Positions 37,742-47,297 of a DNA stretch of 64,000 nucleotides are shown here, one piece after another. Under the pieces are notes generated by a model, which was not told where the DNA came from, ran no database searches, and saw only the letters and a program-made list of their open reading frames with translations. The stretch's first letter is position 1, and each line of letters begins with the position of its first letter. The DNA is from Photobacterium profundum SS9 (GTDB taxonomy: Bacteria > Pseudomonadota > Gammaproteobacteria > Enterobacterales > Vibrionaceae), in contig NC_006370.1 of NCBI RefSeq assembly GCF_000196255.1, forward strand, positions 154,187 through 218,186. Reading direction: 5' to 3'. The position numbers and the translations under genes are program-made.

Positions 37742-39835
37742 TTAGGCATTTGAGTAATTTTCTCGTTGTCCTAACCAGCGTTGTACAATGGCTTTTGCAT
37801 TGTTGGGGTGCTGCTCGTGAATGTAGCGTGCCAGTTTTTGTACTTGTGGGATCAAGTGTTGGTCTCGTACCAGATCGGCAATTTTAAAATCAGCAATACC
37901 AGTTTGCTTGGTGCCCAGCAGTTCTCCTGGCCCTCGGATTTCGAGGTCGCGCTGAGCAATAACAAAACCATCACTACTATCGCGTAATACGCCTAGCCGT
38001 TTCTGTGCGGTTTTTGATAATGGTGCGTGGTACAGCAAAACACAGTGACTCGCCACTTTACCTCGACCCACCCGACCACGTAGCTGGTGGAGCTGGGCTA
38101 ACCCTAAGCGTTCAGGGTTTTCAATCACCATTAAGCTCGCGTTCGGTACATCTACCCCGACTTCAATCACCGTTGTTGCGACCAAAAGTTGTAACTCTCC
38201 GGCTTTAAAGCGGCGCATGATCTCTTGTTTTTCGGCGGCTTTCATTCGACCGTGAATTAATCCCACGTTTAATTCAGGGAGTTGGGCGGTCAGATCATTA
38301 GCGGTATCAGACGCTGCTTGGGCTTCTAATACTTCAGATTCATCGATAAGGGTACACACCCAATAGGCTTGACGCCCTTCATTCAGACACGCTGTTCGAA
38401 TACGCTCTACGATGGCAGCGCGGCGAGAATCGGGGAGTGCGACGGTTTGAACGGGTGTACGGCCTGGTGGTAATTCATCAATGACCGAGGTTTCAAGATC
38501 GGCATAAGCCGTCATCGCGAGTGTGCGTGGAATCGGGGTTGCGGTCATGATGAGCTGATGTGGATAATGCCCTTCATTTGCCCCTTTTTCTCGTAGCTCT
38601 AAGCGTTGATGCACCCCAAAGCGGTGCTGTTCATCAATAATGACTAACGCTAAATTTTTGAAGGAGACATGGTTTTGAAATAAGGCATGGGTACCGACCA
38701 CCATTTTAGCTTCGCCATTTTCAATGCGGGCTAACTCTGTTTCGCGGGCTTTGCCTTTGAGTTTTCCTGCCATCCAGCCGACTTGAATATCCATTGGGTT
38801 GAGCCATTGGGCAAAGTTTTGGGCATGCTGTTCAGCCAGTAGCTCTGTTGGCGCCATTAGGGCGACTTGAAAGCCATGTTGAATTGCCTGCAAGGCAGCA
38901 AGTGCAGCGACCAAGGTTTTACCTGAACCTACGTCACCTTGTACTAAGCGCATCATGGGTAACGGTTTTATGAGGTCAGCTTCAATGTCTGCTACTACAC
39001 GTTGTTGGGCGTTGGTTGGGCTGAACGGTAAACTCGCCAGTAATTTTTCTTTCAGGCTATCTGCTGGGTTATCACACGCTGCTAATGGCCACGCACTATG
39101 TTGCTGGCTTTTACTGCGAACGGCCAACATCGATAAGTTTTGGGCTAACAACTCTTCGAGAATTAATCGGTGCTGTGCTGGATGTTTTCCGGCTTCGAGT
39201 TGATCTAGAGAAACATCTGGAGTCGGGCGGTGCATTACGTGCAGCGCCTGTGCCATGGTCATTTGTCGGTCGTATAAGCCTTCAGGCAGTAACTCAGTGA
39301 CGGCGGCTTTGTCGAGTAAACTCAGTGCTTGATCGGTCAGGTTTCGCAGAGTGAGCTGGCGTAGCCCTTCCGTGGTTGGGTAAACCGGTGTCAGTGTTTC
39401 TTCTCCGGTGAGTGATACTGATTCTGCAAACACCGAGTAATCGGGGTGGATGATTTCCAGCCCAAATTTACCGCGTTTAATTTCGCCAAACGCTTTAACT
39501 TGCTTTCCTTCAGCCAAGCTATTTTGCATTGCCGCATTGAAATTGAAGAAGCGTAATGTTGCAGAACCACTATCGTCGGCAATGCGGACCGTTAGCATGC
39601 GACGTTTACCAAACGTAATGCTGCTATTGAGCACTTCGCCTTGAACAGCAATGTGTTGACCGGGCATCGCTTGAGCAATTGGCCAGATACGTGTACGGTC
39701 TTCATAGCGGAGGGGCAGGTGAAAAAGCAGATCTTGAACCGACGTTAGACCGACTTTTTCGAGTTTCTCTGCCATTTTAGCGCCAACACCAGACAGCTCT
39801 GTCAGGGCGATGGTTTCTAATAATTGTCCGCTCAT
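37742..39835 (-). CDS. recG: ATP-dependent DNA helicase RecG
   Basis: This superfamily 2 helicase reverses stalled forks and processes Holliday junctions. The 697-aa product has an N-terminal wedge (OB) domain for branched DNA. The helicase motifs are GDVGSGKT (Walker A), IIDEQHRFGVHQR (DEQH box), TATPIPRTLAM and QLRGRVGRG. It aligns over its full length with E. coli RecG. It follows trmH by 24 bp in the gmk-rpoZ-spoT-trmH-recG order. Confidence 0.98.
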   Translation of the reverse strand: MSGQLLETIALTELSGVGAKMAEKLEKVGLTSVQDLLFHLPLRYEDRTRIWPIAQAMPGQHIAVQGEVLNSSITFGKRRMLTVRIADDSGSATLRFFNFNAAMQNSLAEGKQVKAFGEIKRGKFGLEIIHPDYSVFAESVSLTGEETLTPVYPTTEGLRQLTLRNLTDQALSLLDKAAVTELLPEGLYDRQMTMAQALHVMHRPTPDVSLDQLEAGKHPAQHRLILEELLAQNLSMLAVRSKSQQHSAWPLAACDNPADSLKEKLLASLPFSPTNAQQRVVADIEADLIKPLPMMRLVQGDVGSGKTLVAALAALQAIQHGFQVALMAPTELLAEQHAQNFAQWLNPMDIQVGWMAGKLKGKARETELARIENGEAKMVVGTHALFQNHVSFKNLALVIIDEQHRFGVHQRLELREKGANEGHYPHQLIMTATPIPRTLAMTAYADLETSVIDELPPGRTPVQTVALPDSRRAAIVERIRTACLNEGRQAYWVCTLIDESEVLEAQAASDTANDLTAQLPELNVGLIHGRMKAAEKQEIMRRFKAGELQLLVATTVIEVGVDVPNASLMVIENPERLGLAQLHQLRGRVGRGKVASHCVLLYHAPLSKTAQKRLGVLRDSSDGFVIAQRDLEIRGPGELLGTKQTGIADFKIADLVRDQHLIPQVQKLARYIHEQHPNNAKAIVQRWLGQRENYSNA

Positions 39836-39859
39836 TGCTTATGTTGATCCTTTAGTCTT

Positions 39860-40564
39860 TTATTTGTGCTTTTTAGGCTCGATAGCCTGCATGGTCGCCC
39901 ACCAATCATCGCCAGCCACAATCTGACCTTCATCATCAAGCGGTGGATAAGATAGCCTTTTTCGACGAGCAACTTTTGCCAATACAGGATGACCGCGTTC
40001 AAATAGAATGCGATGAACCACCTCATCTGGCAATAAGGTCTTTTCGCGTTCGTACATCCCTGCATTTTGACGCTGGCGCTGTGCTTCATACAAGATTAAG
40101 GCACTTGCTACCGATACATTCAAAGACTGTACCATGCCAACCATAGGGATGATGATATCTTGATCGGCCTGTGCTAATGCTTCAGCGGTGATCCCATTTT
40201 TTTCACCGCCTAAGATAATCGCTGTTGGCTTGGTGTAGTCCACATCACGAAAATCAATTGCCGTATCAGACAAGTTGGTCGCTAATATCTGCATACCTTG
40301 CGCTTTTAGCTGGGTAATGGCATCGACCATATTGTCGTGGGTATCGAGTTCAACCCAGTTACGTGCTCCGGCTGACGTATGGCTGAGCACCCGCATATTT
40401 TCTTTTGGCCAAACAGCATGCACTTTATGAATACCCACAGCATCAGCGGTGCGGATAATGGCAGAAACATTATTAGGTTTATGTACTTCTTCCATGCAGA
40501 CCGTTAAATCTGGTTGGCGAGTGGCGAGTACTGAATGAATACGTTGGTAACGATCAGGAGTCAT
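39860..40564 (-). CDS. trmH: tRNA (guanosine-18-2'-O)-methyltransferase TrmH
   Basis: This SPOUT-class enzyme makes 2'-O-methylguanosine-18 in tRNAs using SAM. The product is about 234 aa. It has NVSAIIRTADAVGIHKVHAVWP and the C-terminal knot motif IPMVGMVQSLNVSVASALIL. ATG 40564 (MTPDRYQRIHSVLATRQPDLT) agrees with E. coli TrmH but lacks an obvious ribosome binding site. The longer open frame up to 40663 runs through a palindrome and is probably not translated. Confidence 0.92.
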   Translation of the reverse strand: MTPDRYQRIHSVLATRQPDLTVCMEEVHKPNNVSAIIRTADAVGIHKVHAVWPKENMRVLSHTSAGARNWVELDTHDNMVDAITQLKAQGMQILATNLSDTAIDFRDVDYTKPTAIILGGEKNGITAEALAQADQDIIIPMVGMVQSLNVSVASALILYEAQRQRQNAGMYEREKTLLPDEVVHRILFERGHPVLAKVARRKRLSYPPLDDEGQIVAGDDWWATMQAIEPKKHK

Positions 40565-40628
40565 AAGCAGTTTAGTGTTTTGTTTGAGGGGCGAGGGTTG
40601 AGATCTTAAATATCTAGTATCTAGGTGC

Positions 40629-40651
40629 GAGTTTCTAGATTCTAGAAACTC
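40629..40651. repeat. Perfect CTAG-rich palindrome between spoT and trmH
   Basis: GAGTTTCTAGA-T-TCTAGAAACTC is a 23-bp perfect inverted repeat with a 1-nt centre, flanked by further CTAG motifs (CTAGTATCTAG at 40614-40624). There is no T-tract. It lies in the 98-bp gap between spoT and the trmH start. Confidence 0.8.
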
Positions 40652-40662
40652 ACTCCTGGACA

Positions 40663-42774
40663 TTAATTCTTTTGTCGTGCCACACGTACAACATTTGGCA
40701 TCACACGAATATGTCGCATAATCTTGGCCAAATGAATACGGCTCTTAGTCGTGAGACGAACAGTGATGGTATATAAACGGCCATCTTTTTCTTCTGTCGC
40801 CAAACCTTGAATATTAGAACCCGTTGCTGCAATGGTATTGGTTAAATCAGCCAGTGCACCTTGGTGATTTTGCATATCCACTTTTAGGGTGGTTACAAAT
40901 TCATGTTCGAAGTCTTCACTCCATTCAACAGGCATATATTTATCAGGTTCACGCTGGTAGCCGCGAATGTTAGAGCATTCTTCGCGGTGGATAACCAAGC
41001 CTTTACCAGGGCTAACATGTGCCATAATTGCATCACCTGGCAGTGGGTGACAACAATTGGCGAAGGTCATTAAAATACCATCGGCGCCCCGAATCGGCAT
41101 CCGACGACCGGTATTAGCATCTGTCGAGTGGTCATCTTCAGTATTACCAAGTAAGCGACGTGCTACAACAATGCTCATTAACTCACCTAAACCAATTTCA
41201 ACCAGCAAATCATCTGATGTTTCTAGACGCTGATTGGTCAGTAGCTGTTGTAGGCGAGTTGGATCAACTTGGTCGATATTCAGTTCACCAAGTGCATGGT
41301 TGATTAGGCGTTTCCCCAATGTAATGGACTCTTCACGGCGCATGGTTTTAAGAACCTGGCGGATCTTCGTGCGTGCACGGGCTGTCACTACATAATTAAG
41401 CCATGCTGCATTAGGGCGAGCTCCGGGCGCACTGATAATATCAACGGTCTGACCGTTTTTCAGTGGCTTGCTTAATGGATAAGGTTGACGATTGACGCGC
41501 GAACCGACACAGGCATTACCTACGTCAGTGTGTACTGCATACGCGAAGTCAACGGCCGTTGCACCTACAGGCAATTCAACGATTCTGCCTTTTGGCGTGA
41601 AGACGTAAATTTCATCTGGGAACAGATCAGATTTAACGTTTTCAATGAATTCGAATGAACTACCGGCACTTTGTTGAAGCTCAAGTAAACTTTGCATCCA
41701 GCGCTGTGCTTTAATCTGAGCGGTTGTGCCAGAGCTTTCGCCATTTTTCTTGTAAGACCAATGAGCAGCAACACCTTTGTCAGCCATCTGGTCCATATCG
41801 TCAGTACGAATTTGTACTTCGACAGGTACACCGTGAGGGCCAACTAATGAAGTATGTAATGACTGGTAACCATTACCTTTAGGGATGGCAATGTAGTCTT
41901 TCATGCGGCTTGGGCGCGGCTTGTACAAGTTATGTACTTGCCCTAATACTCGATAACAAGTATCTAAATCTTTAACTAAAACCCGGAAAGCGTAAATATC
42001 CATAATGGAATGGAATCGCTGTTCTTTGTTTTTCATCTTGTTATAGATGGAGTAAAGATTTTTTTCGCGGCCTAAGACTTTGCCTTCGATCCCCGCATCA
42101 TCGATACGTCCCTCGATTTCAGCGTGAATCTTATTGATCATTTCTTTTCTGTTACCACGCGCAGCAGCAACAACCCCTTTAAGCACGCGATAGCGGTTTG
42201 GGTATAACGCTTCAAAGCCTAACTCTTCGAGTTCTGTTTTGATGTTATGGATACCTAAACGGTGAGCGAGGGGAGAAAATATTTCTAAGGTTTCGCGGGC
42301 AATTCGACGACGCTTATCTGGGCGTAAAGCACCCAACGTGCGCATGTTATGCGTACGGTCAGCGAGCTTGATGAGAATAACGCGAATGTCATGAGCCATC
42401 GCCATGATCATTTTACGGAAGTTCTCGGCCTGAGCTTCTTTGCGGTCACGAAACTTAAGTTTATCCAGCTTTGAAACACCATCGACGAGTTCGGCTACGG
42501 TATCACCAAAGCGACTTGCAAGGTCTTCTTTCGTGACTTCGGTATCTTCGATAACGTCGTGGAGTAATGCTGACATAAGCGTCTCTTGATCGAGGCGCAT
42601 TTCCGCAAGAATGCGGGCAACAGCAATAGGGTGGATAATATAAGGTTCACCGCTTGAGCGGGTTTGCCCTTCATGGGCATCACGCGCAACGAGATACGCC
42701 TGCCGAAGAGCCTCAATTTGAGACTCTGGCAGGTATTCGATTGCGACTTCTTTCAGGCTATCAAATAGATACAA
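40663..42774 (-). CDS. spoT: Bifunctional (p)ppGpp synthase/hydrolase SpoT
   Basis: This enzyme controls the level of the alarmone (p)ppGpp. The 703-aa product has an N-terminal HD hydrolase domain (ALLHDVIEDTEV, DRTHNMRTL), a RelA/SpoT synthetase domain (GREKNLYSIYNKMKNK, YQSLHTSLVGP), a TGS domain (DEIYVFTPKGRIVELP) and a C-terminal ACT domain. It is downstream of rpoZ by 18 bp in the conserved gmk-rpoZ-spoT operon. Confidence 0.98.
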   Translation of the reverse strand: MYLFDSLKEVAIEYLPESQIEALRQAYLVARDAHEGQTRSSGEPYIIHPIAVARILAEMRLDQETLMSALLHDVIEDTEVTKEDLASRFGDTVAELVDGVSKLDKLKFRDRKEAQAENFRKMIMAMAHDIRVILIKLADRTHNMRTLGALRPDKRRRIARETLEIFSPLAHRLGIHNIKTELEELGFEALYPNRYRVLKGVVAAARGNRKEMINKIHAEIEGRIDDAGIEGKVLGREKNLYSIYNKMKNKEQRFHSIMDIYAFRVLVKDLDTCYRVLGQVHNLYKPRPSRMKDYIAIPKGNGYQSLHTSLVGPHGVPVEVQIRTDDMDQMADKGVAAHWSYKKNGESSGTTAQIKAQRWMQSLLELQQSAGSSFEFIENVKSDLFPDEIYVFTPKGRIVELPVGATAVDFAYAVHTDVGNACVGSRVNRQPYPLSKPLKNGQTVDIISAPGARPNAAWLNYVVTARARTKIRQVLKTMRREESITLGKRLINHALGELNIDQVDPTRLQQLLTNQRLETSDDLLVEIGLGELMSIVVARRLLGNTEDDHSTDANTGRRMPIRGADGILMTFANCCHPLPGDAIMAHVSPGKGLVIHREECSNIRGYQREPDKYMPVEWSEDFEHEFVTTLKVDMQNHQGALADLTNTIAATGSNIQGLATEEKDGRLYTITVRLTTKSRIHLAKIMRHIRVMPNVVRVARQKN

Positions 42775-42792
42775 TTCGCCCGGTTCCCTGAA

Positions 42793-43077
42793 TTAACGGT
42801 GGTGGTGGTGGTCGCCTGCAATCGCACTAACAGCTGCTAGTTCTGCCGCTTCTTGCTCTTGCAGTTCCTGACGCTCGCGAGCATCTAGGATATCTTTAGT
42901 GATTAGGCCTTCTTCGATTTCACGAAGTGCGATCACTGTGTATTTGTCGTTTTCTTCTGGTACCAATGGATCCTTGCCGCCCGTTTGCAATTGACGCGCA
43001 CGGCGTGAAGCAATTTGGATCAGGTCGAAACGGTTGCCAATTTTATCAACAGCGTCTTGAACGGTTACGCGTGCCAT
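42793..43077 (-). CDS. rpoZ: RNA polymerase omega subunit RpoZ
   Basis: This small subunit stabilises the RNA polymerase beta' subunit and takes part in ppGpp binding. The 94-aa product contains [28 protein letters not shown], cut here after ARRARQ for brevity of the family core, and [14 protein letters not shown]. It ends in an unusual natural histidine run (GDHHHHR). GGAG lies upstream of the ATG. It is between gmk and spoT. Confidence 0.97.
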   Translation of the reverse strand: MARVTVQDAVDKIGNRFDLIQIASRRARQLQTGGKDPLVPEENDKYTVIALREIEEGLITKDILDARERQELQEQEAAELAAVSAIAGDHHHHR

Positions 43078-43126
43078 GGAGGACTCCAGTGGTTATATAA
43101 TGAGAAAGAAAATTGTATATAAATAC

Positions 43127-43756
<630 letters not shown>

Positions 43757-43953
43757 CTATTTTCACTCAGTGCTAGAAGGGCGCGCAGATTATCACGAAT
43801 TGCGCAAAATTGAAATTATCTGATTGCTGGAAATTTCATCTTTTATACGGTTAATGCGACTTTATAAGCCGTCAGCTTAAGCCTAGATGGATTTATGGTT
43901 AATTTCAGACGATTAGTATTTTAAATTTCAACGCTAAAAAGTGTGATAATGAA

Positions 43954-43988
43954 CCGTAAAAGGCAGTATGACTACTGCCTGTTACCGG
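43954..43988. repeat. Inverted repeat in the gmk-hipB gap
   Basis: AGGCAGTA-TGAC-TACTGCCT is a perfect 8-bp stem, extended by CCGTAA / TTACCGG with a small bulge. No T-tract follows on either strand. The rest of the 389-bp gap has no gene. It is AT-rich and holds the gmk promoter (not resolved) and the hipBA promoter. Confidence 0.6.
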
Positions 43989-44089
43989 AAGCAAAGTGCT
44001 GTTGCCTACGACAAAATACCAGTTTTCAACGTTTTTAGCTAGGCAGGTTAGTGTTTGCTCTATATGTTTGGGTCCTGACGTGTCCATTA

Positions 44090-44110
44090 ATCGATAGTTT
44101 GGGCTATAAT
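44090..44110 (+). promoter_or_regulatory. Candidate hipBA promoter/operator
   Basis: A perfect -10 hexamer TATAAT (44105-44110) lies 33 bp before hipB. Overlapping it, ATAG-N6-CTAT (about 44094-44107) is a small inverted repeat that could bind a dimeric HipB. A matching -35 is not evident, so activity depends on further context. Confidence 0.4.
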
Positions 44111-44142
44111 AGATATTACTGTGTCTTTTTTTTTGGCTTTAT

Positions 44143-44433
44143 ATGCGTTTTTCACTTTTAGATGATACCGATGTTAGCCAGGCTTTTGCTACTCATCTGC
44201 GTGGTTTGCGTAAAGAGGCGAAGCTGTCGCGTGAAGCGCTTGCCAAGCGCAGCTGTGTGCCCGCCTCAACCATCAAAAAGTTTGAGCTCACTGGGCAAAT
44301 TTCATTTCGCCAGTTACTGCTGTTGTGGCAGTCATTGGACTCACTTGATCGGCTCTATCAACTGACACAAGCAAGTTCTGCTCGTTCAGCTTTACCGACC
44401 AGTATAGAAGAGGTGCTGAAAGATGAATTTTAA
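44143..44433 (+). CDS. hipB: HipB-like XRE-family antitoxin/regulator
   Basis: This 96-aa protein has one helix-turn-helix of the Cro/C1 type (LRGLRKEAKLSREALAKRS through STIKKFELTG). It is placed directly upstream of hipA with an 11-bp overlap. The family neutralises HipA and represses the operon. The ATG has no Shine-Dalgarno sequence; it follows a T-rich stretch (ttttttttggctttat), so initiation may be weak or use a short leader. Residues 75-96 form a polar tail. Confidence 0.88.
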   Translation: MRFSLLDDTDVSQAFATHLRGLRKEAKLSREALAKRSCVPASTIKKFELTGQISFRQLLLLWQSLDSLDRLYQLTQASSARSALPTSIEEVLKDEF

Positions 44434-45748
44434 ATCGATTCAGAAGCTGAGTGTTCAGCGTACCCTTACAACGGGGGAGGTTGTCCCTGTGGGCGTGCTG
44501 GCTCAAAACCGACAAGGGGTTTTCTTCCAGTACAATGAAAAATATATCGGGAAGTTTGGTAATTTATCTCCTTTTACTCTGCAAGCCGACGAACGACTAC
44601 AGCCTGCGCCCAGACAACCGCATCAGGGTATTCATGGCGTTTTTGGCGATAGCCTTCCCGATGGTTGGGGGTTATTGCTGCAAGATCGCGTGTTCCGCCA
44701 GCAAGGTATTCTTCCAGCACAAGTGACAGCTATGGATAGGCTGGCCTTCATCGGGCACCAAGGGATGGGGGCATTATCTTTTACGCCTGTATCGGAGTTC
44801 TCTTTAGATGAACGCTCAGGTATTGACCTAGCAACGCTAGGGTTGGAAGCGCAAACCTTATTTGATCAATCGGTTCTTGACTATAAAGAGACGGATGATT
44901 TAGACGGTAACACCCAACAGGCACTGGCGACCTTGGTTGCCGTAGGAAGCTCTGGTGGGGCTCGGCCAAAAGCACAGATCTATATGCCCGCTGGGGATGC
45001 TAACCATTGCCGTACCTTTGCTATGTCTGGTGATGAAGCTTGGCTGGTCAAGTTTACCTCTAAGAACCTCGCGCTTGGCCATGAAGAGGGCCTGTGTGAA
45101 GCGACTTATTTACAGATGGCGGAACAAGCAAAATGCCAACCGCCCAATTGGCAACTTATTAGCGCACCACAAAGCAGCGGCGCGATGGCTTGGCTTGCAG
45201 TAAAACGCTTTGATTATATTCCGAGTTTGAACAGCGCCAGCCGCTTACATATGCACAGTGCTTGTGGCCTATTAGATGCCGATTTTCGTAGCCCAAGTCT
45301 GGATTATGTCGATTTAATTAAGGCCAGTCGCCAATTATGTATGTCACCTGCAGCTGGGCAACTACAATTTCGTCGCGCTATATTCAATTTATTTGCTGCC
45401 AACCAAGATGATCACAGTAAAAACTGGGGCTTTTTACAACTGGATGATGGTAACTGGCAATTAGCGCCTTTCTACGATGTTACGTTTAGCCCTAATCCCT
45501 TTAATGAACATGCAACGGCCTTTGGCGGGTACGGAAAAGCACCGCCGCTTAAAGTAATGAAAAAAATGGCTGCAAGTGCGGGTTTTGCTACTTGGCAAGA
45601 GGCGCGGCATTGCATCCATGAAGTCGTTGAGGCGCTTAGCCAGTTTACGCACCTTGCACAGCAACAAGGGATCAGCAAAACAACCTTGTTAGCGATAGAG
45701 AAAACACTTGTCCAACGAAGACTGGAAAACGCGGTATTGCTGAGTTAA
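44423..45748 (+). CDS. hipA: HipA-like serine/threonine kinase toxin
   Basis: HipA-family kinases phosphorylate targets such as glutamyl-tRNA synthetase and induce growth arrest; the target here is unknown. The 441-aa product has the N-terminal HipA coupling domain (FGDSLPDGWGLLL) and the Gly-rich loop GSSGGARPK (residues 175-183). Lys210 lies in WLVKF, the catalytic loop NQDDHSKN at 327-334, and the metal-binding Asp352 in APFYDVTF. All catalytic residues look intact. The GTG-free ATG overlaps hipB by 11 bp, a typical toxin-antitoxin arrangement. Confidence 0.92.
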   Translation: MNFKSIQKLSVQRTLTTGEVVPVGVLAQNRQGVFFQYNEKYIGKFGNLSPFTLQADERLQPAPRQPHQGIHGVFGDSLPDGWGLLLQDRVFRQQGILPAQVTAMDRLAFIGHQGMGALSFTPVSEFSLDERSGIDLATLGLEAQTLFDQSVLDYKETDDLDGNTQQALATLVAVGSSGGARPKAQIYMPAGDANHCRTFAMSGDEAWLVKFTSKNLALGHEEGLCEATYLQMAEQAKCQPPNWQLISAPQSSGAMAWLAVKRFDYIPSLNSASRLHMHSACGLLDADFRSPSLDYVDLIKASRQLCMSPAAGQLQFRRAIFNLFAANQDDHSKNWGFLQLDDGNWQLAPFYDVTFSPNPFNEHATAFGGYGKAPPLKVMKKMAASAGFATWQEARHCIHEVVEALSQFTHLAQQQGISKTTLLAIEKTLVQRRLENAVLLS

Positions 45749-45772
45749 AAAAATATAAAAGAGTAGCCAAAT

Positions 45773-46780
45773 ATGAAACCAGGCCGTAACGATCCTTGCC
45801 CTTGTGGCAGTGGTAAAAAATATAAGCGCTGTTGTATGGACAGCGTTTCAAAACAGCATGCAGAGGTGTTCGATAATATCGAACAAATTGTTGCGATGAA
45901 CCCCAACTTGACGCTCGATGAGCTCAATGTGGTGATGCAGAGTAGAATGGATGAGCGTAATAATCTCCCTAATCCTGATTTCTGTGGCCTCTCGTCAACA
46001 CAAATGATCAATTGGTTGTATGCGCCTTTCAATGAATTGGAATGGGTGACAATAAGCACGCCAGAGGATTTGTCTGCTAGCCCTGTGATGCGCTATTTAA
46101 GGTTGATTTTAGATGAGGCCATGCAGGGCGATGGTTCATTTAAAGCGACCAGTAAAGGCAACTTGCCGACAAAGCTGGTTAGGCAAGCCAATGACGCACT
46201 ACCTGAGTTTGCTGTCTCTCAAAATCAAACGCACATCAGCATCAGTGAATTTTCCGGCAGCAACGAAGATAAATTTAATGCGCTGCACTATAGCCGTGTT
46301 TTGGCGGAAATTGCTGGCATTATTTATCGTCGAAGTGGTCGTTATCATGTAAAAAAGACGGCACAAAAGCAGTATCAGAAACATGGTATACATGCTTTTT
46401 TTATCCCTATGCTTGAAGCTGCAACCAGTCAATACAATTGGGGATACCTAGATGGATGGGAGTACGATATTGACCTAAGAACCTTCTGGATATTTATGCT
46501 TTGGCGTTTGCAAGGTCATGGTTGTGTTGATCAATTGGTTGAAGAAGTGGCCACCGCATTTCCTGATTTACTGCTCGATTTTTCATCGGAAGAATACTTA
46601 TCGCCAAGCCAGTTACTGAGTGCTTTGATTGAATCGCGCTTTATTGAACGATTTCTACAGTTTTGGGGGTTTGTGACGGTTGATCCCAAACGATATTTTG
46701 CCGAAACTCATGTGCCGAGAAAGGCAGAGATGCAGACACTGCTGAAAAAAACTTTTCAATTCAAAACTAAGATCCAATAG
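45773..46780 (+). CDS. SEC-C zinc-motif protein of unknown function
   Basis: This 335-aa protein opens with the SEC-C metal-binding motif PGRNDPCPCGSGKKYKRCC (Cys9, Cys11, Cys20, Cys21), otherwise known at the SecA C-terminus and in YecA-like proteins. The remaining 310 residues are not recognised. They are mixed helical and rich in aromatic residues toward the end (DLRTFWIFMLWRLQGHG). It starts 24 bp after hipA with a weak ribosome binding site and so may be cotranscribed with the toxin pair. A role in the island's stress or defence functions is only inferred. Confidence 0.8.
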   Translation: MKPGRNDPCPCGSGKKYKRCCMDSVSKQHAEVFDNIEQIVAMNPNLTLDELNVVMQSRMDERNNLPNPDFCGLSSTQMINWLYAPFNELEWVTISTPEDLSASPVMRYLRLILDEAMQGDGSFKATSKGNLPTKLVRQANDALPEFAVSQNQTHISISEFSGSNEDKFNALHYSRVLAEIAGIIYRRSGRYHVKKTAQKQYQKHGIHAFFIPMLEAATSQYNWGYLDGWEYDIDLRTFWIFMLWRLQGHGCVDQLVEEVATAFPDLLLDFSSEEYLSPSQLLSALIESRFIERFLQFWGFVTVDPKRYFAETHVPRKAEMQTLLKKTFQFKTKIQ

Positions 46781-46787
46781 GTGCACC

Positions 46788-47063
46788 ATGAGCGAATATC
46801 AAGAGCTTTTAGATACGATGGAAGTGCTAATTGAAGACTATGATGCACATCAGGCGGTTATTGATTTGATGTTTTCGGTTATTGAAACGTACGAGTCATC
46901 ATCGATCAGCATAAATTGATCTTAAGTGATTTCAACGCTGAAATTGGCGCAAAGTCTACGGTATCAATGATACCTAAGTGGAAAGCGTTCCCTCACGTTG
47001 CCGCACATCAAAGCGCTCTCTGCTCGCTTCGGAGTACCAGCATCGTTATTTATTGGTGCATGA
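46788..47063 (+). pseudogene. HigA-type antitoxin remnant, two lesions
   Basis: Three pieces in two frames add up to a HigA-like XRE antitoxin. An N-terminal 43-codon ORF (46788-46919) begins YQELLDTMEVLIEDYDA and runs on to VIETYES. A second frame then gives DQHKLILSDFNAEIGAKSTV and SMI. After a one-base shift near 46975, SGKRSLTLPHIKALSARFG continues to FIGA and a TGA. About 20 residues expected between the first two pieces are missing. The ATG is 7 bp after the SEC-C gene. No HigB toxin is adjacent. Confidence 0.7.
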
Positions 47064-47143
47064 CTTTGTTGGTAAGCCTGACAGAAAAACCATTTTAGAT
47101 ATATTTCATCTTCCTGAATAACCCAATAACCAGAATAAATATC

Positions 47144-47239
47144 ATGAAACAGGTTAGAGCGGCTTATGAGAAAATGAAAGCAGCAGGTAGACGGTTGTCT
47201 TAGGCAATAGCAGGGCCGTTATTAAAAGAGTTGGAGTGA
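47144..47239 (+). pseudogene. Short relic with in-frame stop
   Basis: The ATG at 47144 gives MKQVRAAYEKMKAAGRRLS, a TAG, then AIAGPLLKELE and TGA in the same frame. The amphipathic composition suggests a decayed small gene, but I recognise no family. The surrounding 47064-47297 stretch has no intact gene, and the promoter of the downstream mcrB-like gene should be here. Confidence 0.25.
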
Positions 47240-47297
47240 TAGGCTCCACTAAATGTTCGCGAAAGCGCTAGAAGACAATGGTACACAAAGGAAGATT

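Noticed and set aside
40565..40663. 33-residue N-terminal extension of TrmH
   Set aside because: E. coli TrmH begins at the ATG I chose, and the extension is encoded by a palindrome.
43961..43980. Terminator for the gmk-hipB gap
   Set aside because: The hairpin has no T-tract on either strand, and no gene ends there.
45745..46059. 104-aa minus-strand ORF within the SEC-C gene start
   Set aside because: It is antisense to the recognisable SEC-C motif and has no support of its own.
46916..47098. 60-codon + strand ORF as an intact gene
   Set aside because: Only its first part matches a HigA helix-turn-helix; the rest is out of frame relative to the family, so it is part of the pseudogene.
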